Source of the DNA: Achromobacter pestifer
GTDB taxonomy: Bacteria > Pseudomonadota > Gammaproteobacteria > Burkholderiales > Burkholderiaceae_B
DNA length: 64,000 bases
NCBI RefSeq assembly: GCF_902859625.1
Contig: NZ_CADIJX010000016.1
Coordinates: forward strand, 1 to 64,000
Direction of reading: 5' to 3'
Both the position numbers and the translations under genes were made by a program. Of the stretch, positions 1 to 6,835 are shown one piece after another. How positions within the stretch are numbered: position 1 is the stretch's first letter; every line of letters starts with the position of its first letter. The notes under the pieces were generated by a model. It was not told where the DNA came from. It was given only the letters and a program-made list of their open reading frames with translations, and ran no database searches.

Positions 1-10
1 TTCGGCAACT

Positions 11-86
11 GCCAAGCCTGAAACTATAACACAACTTTTGCAGATTATGCAACCGGCTTCTGCCTGATTTGCACCCTATCTTGCAA
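11..86 (-). repeat. Imperfect direct repeat, copy A, with minus-strand promoter
   Basis: This roughly 75-base block recurs at 183-257 with about 80% identity by eye. Read on the minus strand it carries a -35-like TTGCAT (47-52) and a -10-like TATAGT (23-28) with an 18-base spacer, so it looks like a sigma70 promoter firing off the left edge of the window. The gene it would serve lies outside. Duplicated promoters of this kind are common ahead of stable RNA genes, but that role is inference. Confidence 0.45.
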
Positions 87-182
87 CCCCGGCGCTTTCG
101 CGCTGGCTCTGGAATCCAGAGGTTGGTTACCGCTCAGGTGGCTAGCAACTAGATCCGGGAAAACCCTTAATCGTCATCACCA

Positions 183-257
183 GCCAAGCCCAAGACTATA
201 GCACGATTTTTGCGGATTGTGCAACTGGCTTTTGCCTGATTTGCTGCAATCCTTGCA
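183..257 (-). repeat. Imperfect direct repeat, copy B, with minus-strand promoter
   Basis: Second copy of the block at 11-86. On the minus strand TTGCAC (219-224) and TATAGT (195-200) are again 18 bases apart. Most differences from copy A lie outside the -10 hexamer, which is identical. The 96 bases between the copies contain a perfect hairpin, CTCTGG-AAT-CCAGAG, around 108-122, and no recognisable gene. Confidence 0.45.
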
Positions 258-350
258 ATAACCGCTTGGCGTTCATTCCTGAACCCTTTGCGGCAGACTG
301 GCGGGGTTGCCCCGGGGTTACCCCCTGCCTAGCCTGTTGTGCTTGCTTGG

Positions 351-384
351 CTTCGCGGTTCAAAAAACTGCTTGAACTGCGAAG
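351..384 (-). other. 13-bp hairpin at the start of a minus-strand transcript
   Basis: Arms 351-363 and 372-384 pair over 13 positions with one mismatch around an 8-base loop. It sits just downstream of the minus-strand -10 at 392-397, so it would form the extreme 5' end of that RNA, where hairpins often protect against decay. There is no T-tract on either strand that would make it a terminator. Confidence 0.4.
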
Positions 385-391
385 GAGCGAG

Positions 392-419
392 ACTATAGCA
401 CAAGTTTTCGGCTTGTCAT
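392..419 (-). promoter_or_regulatory. Third minus-strand sigma70-like promoter
   Basis: On the minus strand ATGACA (414-419) and TATAGT (392-397) lie 16 bases apart. The -10 and the bases just upstream of it match copies A and B, but the rest of the repeat is not conserved. A transcript from here would begin near 385 and open directly into the hairpin at 351-384. Confidence 0.4.
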
Positions 420-536
420 GCTGGAGCGGAAGAAAAACGCTTAGTGAAGCCAAGAGAGCGTGTCCGTCAGGGCAAGCCGCACGTTCCCTTCCCTGGCACC
501 GCCACCGACGCCTCCTGTGCGCCCCCCTTGTTCTCT

Positions 537-579
537 CTATATATAGAAGAGGCATTTGCGGCACCCTCTATATATATAG
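537..579. promoter_or_regulatory. Pair of TATA palindromes upstream of rng
   Basis: CTATATATAG (537-546) and CTATATATATAG (568-579) are perfect palindromes, 32 bases centre to centre, in an otherwise GC-rich leader 80 to 120 bases before the rng start. Either could serve as a -10 for rng or as paired protein sites on one helix face. No convincing -35 was found, so the role is unresolved. Apart from this and the repeats above, 1-658 shows nothing that reads as a gene. Confidence 0.35.
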
Positions 580-658
580 TTGCCATGCCGGCTTGCCTCC
601 CCTTGGCGTACGTTTACTATTCGCCTGTGCGCCGCACCTAATTGGAGACGAACACGCT

Positions 659-2140
659 ATGCCCCCAGCCATCGCCCTAAGCGAAGATATCCTGATCAAT
701 GTGACCCCATTTGAAACCCGCGTCGCGCTGGTGGAATTGGGGTCAGTGCAGGAGCTGCATGTGGAACGCAGTATCCAGCGGGGCCATGTCGGCAATATCT
801 ATCTGGGACGGGTGGTTCGTGTGCTGCCGGGCATGCAGAGCGCGTTTATCGATATCGGGTTGGAGCGCGCCGCGTTCATCCATATCGCCGATCTGCGCGA
901 AAACCGTGGCGAACGCAGCCAGGGCCTGACTCCTACCCCCATCGAAAAACTGCTATTCGAGGGACAGACCATCATGGTTCAGGTGGTCAAGGATCCCCTG
1001 GGCACCAAAGGCGCTCGCCTGTCTACCCAGATCAGCATGGCCGGACGGATGCTGGTCTATCTGCCTCATGACCCGCACATCGGCATTTCCCAGAAGATCG
1101 ACTCGGAATCCGAACGCATCCAGCTGCGCGAGCGTCTGCAAGCATTGATGCCGGCAGACGAAAAAGGCGGCTTCATCGTCCGCACTCAGGCAGAAGGCGC
1201 CAACGACGAAGAACTGACGGCGGACCTGGAGTATCTGCGCAAGCTTTGGGCCAGCGTCCAGGCGGCCGCCCGTACTCAGGCGTCGCCAGCCTTGCTGCAC
1301 CAGGACTTGACGCTGGCTCAGCGCGTGCTGCGCGACATGGTGGGACCGGGCACCGGCACCATTCTGGTGGATTCACGTACCACCAGCGCAGCCATGCTGG
1401 AGTGGGCACGCATCTACACACCGTCAGTAGTGGACCGCATTCAGCATTACAGCGGCGAACGACCGCTGTTCGATACCGCCAACGTGGACGATGAAATTGC
1501 ACGCGCGCTATCGCGCCGCGTGGACCTGAAGTCCGGTGGCTATCTGATCATCGATCAAACCGAGGCGCTGACGACGGTGGACGTCAATACCGGCGGCTTT
1601 GTGGGTGGGCGCAATTTCGACGACACGATCTTCAAGACCAATCTGGAAGCCGCGCAGGCCATCGCCCGCCAACTTCGGCTGCGCAATCTGGGCGGGATCG
1701 TCATCCTGGACTTCATTGACATGGAAGACCAGGAGCATCGCGATACCGTTTTGGCCGAGTTGAAGAAAGCCCTGTCACGGGACCGTACCCGCATGACGGT
1801 CAATGGCTTTACCCAGTTGGGCCTGGTGGAGATGACGCGCAAACGTACACGTGATTCGCTGGCGCATCAGCTATGCGAGCCCTGCCCCATGTGCGAATCG
1901 CGCGGCAATGTCCGCACGCCGCGCACGGTCTGCTATGAGATCCTGCGCGAGATCCTGCGCGAGGCACGCCAGTTCAATCCCAAGGAATTCCGCATTCTTG
2001 CTTCGCAAGACGTGGTTGATCTGTTCCTGGAAGAAGAAAGCCAGCACCTGGCGATGCTGGGTGACTTTGTAGGCAAGCGCGTGTCGCTGGAAGTGGAAAG
2101 CACCTACTCGCAGGAAAAGTACGACATCATCCTTGTCTAG
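659..2140 (+). CDS. rng: Ribonuclease G
   Basis: 493-residue RNase E/G family endoribonuclease, which trims the 5' end of 16S rRNA and takes part in mRNA decay. The N-terminus (ILINVTPFETRVALVE) and the S1-type segment with GHVGNIYLGRVVRVLPGMQS are typical of RNase G. The metal-binding aspartates are in TTVDVNTGG (about residue 305) and ILDFIDM (about 349), and the zinc-link cysteines in CEPCPMC (about 405). There is no long C-terminal scaffold, which separates it from RNase E. The reading frame is open from 266, but homology begins at the ATG at 659, preceded by GGAG. Confidence 0.95.
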   Translation: MPPAIALSEDILINVTPFETRVALVELGSVQELHVERSIQRGHVGNIYLGRVVRVLPGMQSAFIDIGLERAAFIHIADLRENRGERSQGLTPTPIEKLLFEGQTIMVQVVKDPLGTKGARLSTQISMAGRMLVYLPHDPHIGISQKIDSESERIQLRERLQALMPADEKGGFIVRTQAEGANDEELTADLEYLRKLWASVQAAARTQASPALLHQDLTLAQRVLRDMVGPGTGTILVDSRTTSAAMLEWARIYTPSVVDRIQHYSGERPLFDTANVDDEIARALSRRVDLKSGGYLIIDQTEALTTVDVNTGGFVGGRNFDDTIFKTNLEAAQAIARQLRLRNLGGIVILDFIDMEDQEHRDTVLAELKKALSRDRTRMTVNGFTQLGLVEMTRKRTRDSLAHQLCEPCPMCESRGNVRTPRTVCYEILREILREARQFNPKEFRILASQDVVDLFLEEESQHLAMLGDFVGKRVSLEVESTYSQEKYDIILV

Positions 2141-2171
2141 CCAGGACGCCTGCACGGTACTTCCCTAGGAA

Positions 2172-2750
2172 ATGGACCTGACGCTTACCCGGGTTTTACT
2201 GTTCGGCCTTAGCTTGGCAGGCGTACCGCTTCTGGTGTTCGCGGTGCGCCTGATCACTGGTGCGTTTGCCGAGAAGATTCTGGCCGAAGTGCCCTACACG
2301 AAAAAAGAGGCGTCATTTTCGATCGTGACGCCGGGTATCTACGCGATCTGGCAAAAAGCGCCGCTGTTCAATAAGACGCCCATCGGCGAATTTCGTCCAG
2401 AAGTACGATCCAGCCAATCAGACCAGCCCTTGACGCTGCGCCCCTCCTTGATGCGGCAGAGCGTCAATAACGGGCTTACCGGCAGGATGGAGCTCTTCAA
2501 GTTCTTCGCCCCCGCCGGAGACTACAGAATCGCTCTGGTAGAAGGCTCCAGCGTTTCCAAAATTGAACTCGCACTTTCCAAGCTTTTGCCGATCGGGAAG
2601 ACGGCAGCCCCGGCAGACTATTTCCTACAGGTCACGAAGGCGCGTTCGCCGTTCGTTCTCTTGTCCGGAATTTTTCTTACGCTCATCGCCGCAGGCTGCA
2701 TCCTTGGTGGCCTTGTTTTGGGGTTTTTGGCGCACCAATTCGTCGGATGA
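2172..2750 (+). CDS. Two-helix membrane protein of unknown function
   Basis: 192 residues with one hydrophobic helix at each end (about 5-27 and 163-187) and a soluble middle domain of about 130 residues. That topology places the middle on one side of the inner membrane. I do not recognise the family. It starts 31 bases after rng and could be cotranscribed with it. The middle contains GIYAIWQKAPLFNKTP and a GRMELFKFFAPAGDYRIALV segment that resembles a beta-sandwich strand pair, but no catalytic motif is visible. Confidence 0.75.
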   Translation: MDLTLTRVLLFGLSLAGVPLLVFAVRLITGAFAEKILAEVPYTKKEASFSIVTPGIYAIWQKAPLFNKTPIGEFRPEVRSSQSDQPLTLRPSLMRQSVNNGLTGRMELFKFFAPAGDYRIALVEGSSVSKIELALSKLLPIGKTAAPADYFLQVTKARSPFVLLSGIFLTLIAAGCILGGLVLGFLAHQFVG

Positions 2751-2898
2751 GCACGCTGGGCATCCCTGCCCGCGTGTCGCGCGATAACAGGTCCACAAAC
2801 TCTTTTCAAGTCGATCTGTGTGGATTGTGTGACTTAAAGATTCGATTGAAATGAAGTTTGAAAGCGATGGCAGCCATCAGGGGTAGCCGATAAGCTGC

Positions 2899-2944
2899 GG
2901 GCGCTTTCGTAGGGTCAAGTCCTGCGAAAGCGCCCTTTTCTTTT
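2899..2944 (+). terminator. Intrinsic terminator 20 bases before the lipoprotein start
   Basis: GGGCGCTTTCG (2899-2909) pairs perfectly with CGAAAGCGCCC (2924-2934) and is followed by TTTTCTTTTG. It can end transcription from rng and the membrane gene. Because it sits almost on top of the next ribosome site (GGAG 2951-2954), it could also be the tail of a small RNA or a leader attenuator. Confidence 0.75.
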
Positions 2945-2963
2945 GCTTTCGGAGATCAATGCA

Positions 2964-3665
2964 ATGAAGTCCCTATTCCGTCCGTTCCTGGTGCTGGTCG
3001 CGGCATTGCCGCTGGTGCTGGCAGCCTGCGGCAACAAGGAACCCGAACAGCGGGCCGCTTTCACGCAGTTCCTGCAAACCCGCATCGTGGACAAGCCCGG
3101 CGTGCGCGTGCCCAAACTGACGGATGAAGAAAAGAAGTCCTTCGGCGACTACGCGGCACACTATGCAGTGATCACCGACTTCAATTCCGGCATGGACGCA
3201 TCGGTCAAGCCGTTGTCCGCCATCATGCAGAAAGGCGCCATGCGCTCGCTGAACGATATCGTGACGCGGCGCGATGACCTGAAAACCGTGCAAACGTCGT
3301 TGAACGACATGGGCGTGGCATTGAAGGAACAGCAAGCCAAGGCCGACGCCGCACATGCGCAACTGAAGCAACCCGACGACCTGAAGGCCGTTTACGACAA
3401 GGCGTATGACAAAACAGTCAGCCTGCCGGCCGATACGTTCCGCGATGTGCTGCCGCAATTGAATGCCACGTTCGACAGCGGCTTGAAGATCGCCGATTAC
3501 GTCGAGGCGCACAAGGCACAGATCGAAATATCGGGCGCAGTGGTCAAGGTGCAAGATCCCGCCGTGCAAGCCGAGCTGAACCAGCTGCTGCAAGACCTGA
3601 ACACCCAGGCGAAGAATGTGCAGCAAGCACATACTCGCTTGCAGGCCGTGATGCTGGGCCGTTAA
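2964..3665 (+). CDS. DUF3053 (YiaF-like) lipoprotein
   Basis: 233-residue lipoprotein. A hydrophobic signal ends in the lipobox LAAC (Cys near residue 22), followed by GNKEPEQRAAF. The body, with AFTQFLQTRI, LTDEEKKSFGDYAAHYAVI and KADAAHAQLKQPDDLK, matches what I recall of E. coli YiaF and the DUF3053 family, an envelope lipoprotein of unknown role. Start chosen at ATG 2964 behind GGAG; an upstream in-frame TTG gives no signal-like N-terminus. The small gene stands alone, back to back with the convergent diguanylate cyclase. Confidence 0.9.
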   Translation: MKSLFRPFLVLVAALPLVLAACGNKEPEQRAAFTQFLQTRIVDKPGVRVPKLTDEEKKSFGDYAAHYAVITDFNSGMDASVKPLSAIMQKGAMRSLNDIVTRRDDLKTVQTSLNDMGVALKEQQAKADAAHAQLKQPDDLKAVYDKAYDKTVSLPADTFRDVLPQLNATFDSGLKIADYVEAHKAQIEISGAVVKVQDPAVQAELNQLLQDLNTQAKNVQQAHTRLQAVMLGR

Positions 3666-5128
3666 GCCGCGACCACTCGATTGCGGCCGGCTTTCTTAGC
3701 TTGATAGACCGCCGCGTCGGCGGCTTCGACAAGGCTTGACGCATCGCCGTCGGCCGCCGGATTCACGGTGGCGACGCCGATGCTGATGGTGACGATGCCG
3801 CCGTCGTTGTCCTGATGCGGAACATGCAGCTCGACCACGGCACGCCGGATGGTTTCGGCAATGCCCATCGCGCGCCTGCGACTCGTGTTCGGCAACAAGA
3901 CCACGAATTCTTCACCGCCGTAGCGTGCCGCCAAGTCTCGGGGACGGCGGGCGTTCTTCTTGAGGATCAGGGCCAGCGCCTTCAAGAGCTCGTCGCCTTC
4001 CTGGTGTCCATAGCGATCGTTGTAGAGTTTGAACCGGTCGGCGTCCAAGAACAATAACGAAAGCGGCTGCTCATCGCGCCGGGCAGACTGCCATTCTCGA
4101 GCCAGTGCCTCATCGAACGTTCGCCGATTGGGCATGCCCGTCAGACCGTCGGTCTGCGCCTGGGTTTGCAACTGCGCCTCAAAGGCTTGCCTTAAGCGCA
4201 TCTCGCGCCGGAACAATACGATCTGCGCCATCACCGACAGAAACAGCGCAAGCGTCACCGGAACGACCAGCGCCACGCGCCGCACCCAGGGTTCCAGCAC
4301 CTCGTCCACGGCCAGCGCCACACCGATCACCAGCGGCGTACCTTTAATGCTCTGGAACGTATAGAGACGATTGACGCCATCCGGCGCCAGCATGCCCACG
4401 AACGTGCTTTCGCGGCGAATCAGGAACTGCTGGAAATCTTGCGGGACATCGATTTCCAGATCGAAATCGGATCGCGAATACGGGTTGCGGACCAACACGA
4501 CGCCGTCATTGCGGAAAATCGTGATGGCGTCGCGCTCACCAATGGAAAGGCCCGCGAAGCGGTCCCGGAAGTACGCCAGGCGCAGGGAACCGACGACGAC
4601 TCCCGCAAAACTGCCGTCCGGATGAGAAATCCGCCGGCTGATCGCAGTGCTTTCATCTCCTCCGCGCAGCCGGCTGTGGTACGGACGGCTGACGTACATG
4701 CCAACATCGTCCGCGTCGCGATGGACCTGAAAGAAATCCCGGTCGGCGAAATTGATCGGTGACGGCGGAACGGCAGCCGAGCCGTAGAGCACATTGCCAT
4801 CCTTGTCGAGCACGCCGATGGCCCCAAGATATTCCGCGGAGGAGGATCTGTCGAACAGGAAGCGTTGCAGCGTTTCGCCGTCGACCTGATCAATGCCGGG
4901 TTCACGCAGGCGCTCGACCACGCCTTGCAGCGACAGATCGTAGACCCCCAGGGTGCGGCCGATATCCGCAGCCAGCACGCCGGTCAGGTTCCGGGCGGCG
5001 GTATATGCGGATGCCCAGGTCACGCGGCGATCCACCCACAGCAGCGCCACCGCGGCGGCGCAGATGCCGATGGCTACCAACCCGGCCAGCGCATATAAAA
5101 CGCGATGCAAAAATCCACGGGACTTCAC
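3662..5128 (-). CDS. Membrane diguanylate cyclase with PDC/dCache sensor
   Basis: 488 residues. A first transmembrane helix (about 10-32) is followed by a periplasmic PDC-type sensor (motif INFADRDFFQVH), a second helix (about 275-300) and a C-terminal GGDEF domain. The active site is GGEEF (404-408). The allosteric c-di-GMP inhibition site RxxD is present as RPRD exactly five residues before it, so the enzyme should be active and feedback-inhibited. The GTG at 5128 with AAGGAG nine bases upstream is preferred to earlier in-frame starts. It overlaps the lipoprotein gene by four bases at its 3' end. Confidence 0.92.
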   Translation of the reverse strand: MKSRGFLHRVLYALAGLVAIGICAAAVALLWVDRRVTWASAYTAARNLTGVLAADIGRTLGVYDLSLQGVVERLREPGIDQVDGETLQRFLFDRSSSAEYLGAIGVLDKDGNVLYGSAAVPPSPINFADRDFFQVHRDADDVGMYVSRPYHSRLRGGDESTAISRRISHPDGSFAGVVVGSLRLAYFRDRFAGLSIGERDAITIFRNDGVVLVRNPYSRSDFDLEIDVPQDFQQFLIRRESTFVGMLAPDGVNRLYTFQSIKGTPLVIGVALAVDEVLEPWVRRVALVVPVTLALFLSVMAQIVLFRREMRLRQAFEAQLQTQAQTDGLTGMPNRRTFDEALAREWQSARRDEQPLSLLFLDADRFKLYNDRYGHQEGDELLKALALILKKNARRPRDLAARYGGEEFVVLLPNTSRRRAMGIAETIRRAVVELHVPHQDNDGGIVTISIGVATVNPAADGDASSLVEAADAAVYQAKKAGRNRVVAA

Positions 5129-5292
5129 AATACGGCGCTCCTTCGCGACGGCGGTCGGCGTGTCGTGGCGACTGTCTTGGCGGTATTCGAACAAGATAAT
5201 GCCGTTCCCTCGTGCCTGGCGCAAGATCACGCCTGCCATGCAGGGCATAACCTCGTGCATCCCCAACGCCGCCCAGCTACGATGTTGCATCT

Positions 5293-6438
5293 ATGAATCT
5301 CAACGATCGCATCTACAGCCTGCCCCGCTGGCCGGTCACGCAATGGTTGGTCAATCCCGGAAGGGATGTGCCGGCCGACATTCGCGTGGCGCTGATTGGC
5401 GGGTTGTTCGGATCGCTGCCCATCTTCTTTGGCGGCATCATCAACACGTTGCTGGTGGCGGCCCTGATCACCTTCCGCCACCCCGAACCTTTGTTCCTGC
5501 TATGGCTGGGCCTGGAGTTGCTGGTCTGTCTGTCGCGGATCAAGGTGCTGGTAGCCGCTCGCCAAGCGGCGCTTGCCGGGCAAGCCACGCCCACGGACCT
5601 CTACGTGGTATTGGCCCTGCTGTGGGCGTCCAGCGTGGGATATGGCACCTTCATCAGCCTGACCAGCGGCGACTGGATCGCGGCCACGGTGGCCTGTCTG
5701 TCGGCCGCGTCGATGGTGGGCGGAATCTGCGTGCGAAATTTTGGCGCACCGCGAATGTCGGCAGTCATGGTGGCGCTAAGCGTCGGGCCTTGCGCGATGG
5801 CCGCCCTGTTTACCCAGGAACCCATTTTCTGGCTGGTCTTGGTGCAGGTACCGCTCTATATGACGTCGATGTCGATGGCGTCCTACCGGCTCAATGGCAT
5901 GCTGGTGTCGACCATGTTGGCCGAACGCGAGAACGAACGGCATGCGCGCCAGGACTCCCTGACCGGCCTGCTGAACCGGCACGGCCTATTGCAGGCGCTG
6001 GATCAAGCCGTTGCCAACGCCCAGTCGGGGCGCATGGAGTTTGCCGTGCTGTATCTGGACCTGGACGGATTCAAGGCGGTCAATGACACCTATGGACACG
6101 CCACGGGTGACGCGCTGCTTAAGCAAGTGTCTGAACGCCTGCTGGCACTGATGCCCCAAGGCGCCGTTGCCGCGCGCATCGGCGGGGATGAATTCGTGCT
6201 GCTGGTGTGTCAAAGCGCCCAAGCCGAAGCCCAGGCGTTTGGCGACCAGATCGTGCAGTCGATATCGCAACCCTATGATCTGAAACAGGAAACACCGGTT
6301 TCCATAGGCGGCAGCGTCGGCATTGCGTTGATTCCCCACCACGGCGCCGACACGGCTGCCGTGCTGCACGCCGCGGATCGGGCGTTGTATCTGGCGAAAT
6401 CCGCCGGCAAACGCCGAACGATGGTGGCGCAGGCCTGA
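5293..6438 (+). CDS. Membrane diguanylate cyclase (integral sensor)
   Basis: 381 residues. The N-terminal 190 or so contain about six hydrophobic segments, a MASE-like integral sensor, and the C-terminal half is a GGDEF domain. GGDEF (297-301), DLDGFKAVNDTYGHATGD and the SVGIAL motif are intact, so it should make c-di-GMP. The RxxD inhibition site is absent (QGAV in its place), unlike the neighbouring cyclase. The gene is divergent from that cyclase across 164 bases, which may hold a shared promoter. Confidence 0.92.
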   Translation: MNLNDRIYSLPRWPVTQWLVNPGRDVPADIRVALIGGLFGSLPIFFGGIINTLLVAALITFRHPEPLFLLWLGLELLVCLSRIKVLVAARQAALAGQATPTDLYVVLALLWASSVGYGTFISLTSGDWIAATVACLSAASMVGGICVRNFGAPRMSAVMVALSVGPCAMAALFTQEPIFWLVLVQVPLYMTSMSMASYRLNGMLVSTMLAERENERHARQDSLTGLLNRHGLLQALDQAVANAQSGRMEFAVLYLDLDGFKAVNDTYGHATGDALLKQVSERLLALMPQGAVAARIGGDEFVLLVCQSAQAEAQAFGDQIVQSISQPYDLKQETPVSIGGSVGIALIPHHGADTAAVLHAADRALYLAKSAGKRRTMVAQA

Positions 6439-6439
6439 C

Positions 6440-6462
6440 CTCCGGGCGCCACGCGCCCGGAG
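6440..6462. terminator. Hairpin between convergent genes
   Basis: CTCCGGGCGC (6440-6449) and GCGCCCGGAG (6453-6462) form a perfect 10-bp stem with a three-base loop, immediately after the cyclase stop codon and before the 3' end of the opposing small gene. No T-tract follows on the plus strand beyond CCGTCCTT, so termination efficiency is uncertain. Confidence 0.5.
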
Positions 6463-6468
6463 CCGTCC

Positions 6469-6699
6469 TTACGACATCGCCGTGGCGGCAATGCGGAAGG
6501 GGAAGGCACGGACGCCCCGTGCCTTGTCCGTCTCGCGTTGCGCATTGATCGCCCAGGCGGGGCCAATCCCGCCGGTGAACGACATCAGCTGGCGCATGGC
6601 GCCGGCCGAGAATCCGCACTGCAAGGCCAAGGCCTGGCGCCGGGCAAGCTCAACACCCACAGCGTGCGGCGTCGTGAAACTACGATCCGATTGCAGCAT
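6469..6699 (-). CDS. Small hypothetical protein
   Basis: 76 residues starting MLQSDRSFTTPHAVGVELA. It has alternating hydrophobic and basic stretches (RRQALALQCGFSAGAMRQL) and no signal peptide or known motif. The ATG at 6699 has a modest AGGGGG upstream. An earlier ATG at 6726 lacks a ribosome site. It ends beside the hairpin at 6440-6462. The AT-rich stretch 6721-6835 upstream contains TTGCAA-like and other promoter-like hexamers on the minus strand but nothing I can fix. Real gene or chance ORF is not certain. Confidence 0.45.
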   Translation of the reverse strand: MLQSDRSFTTPHAVGVELARRQALALQCGFSAGAMRQLMSFTGGIGPAWAINAQRETDKARGVRAFPFRIAATAMS

Positions 6700-6835
6700 G
6701 GCAGCCCCCTGGCAAATGCTCTTCATAAGTGAAGAGTCAGTGCTGATGAGACTACCGCAGTCTTTCGTGTTTGCGCTTGAAATGAAGCGTAAAGTATTGC
6801 AAAGATGAAGAAATATAGATAGAGAAATACTACTG

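Noticed and set aside
266-658. Upstream extension of the rng frame to 266
   Set aside because: Added residues lack family homology and cover promoters and repeats; the ATG at 659 has GGAG and the expected start.
1-658. tRNA or rRNA gene
   Set aside because: No cloverleaf, T-loop or anticodon arm could be found on either strand in this stretch.
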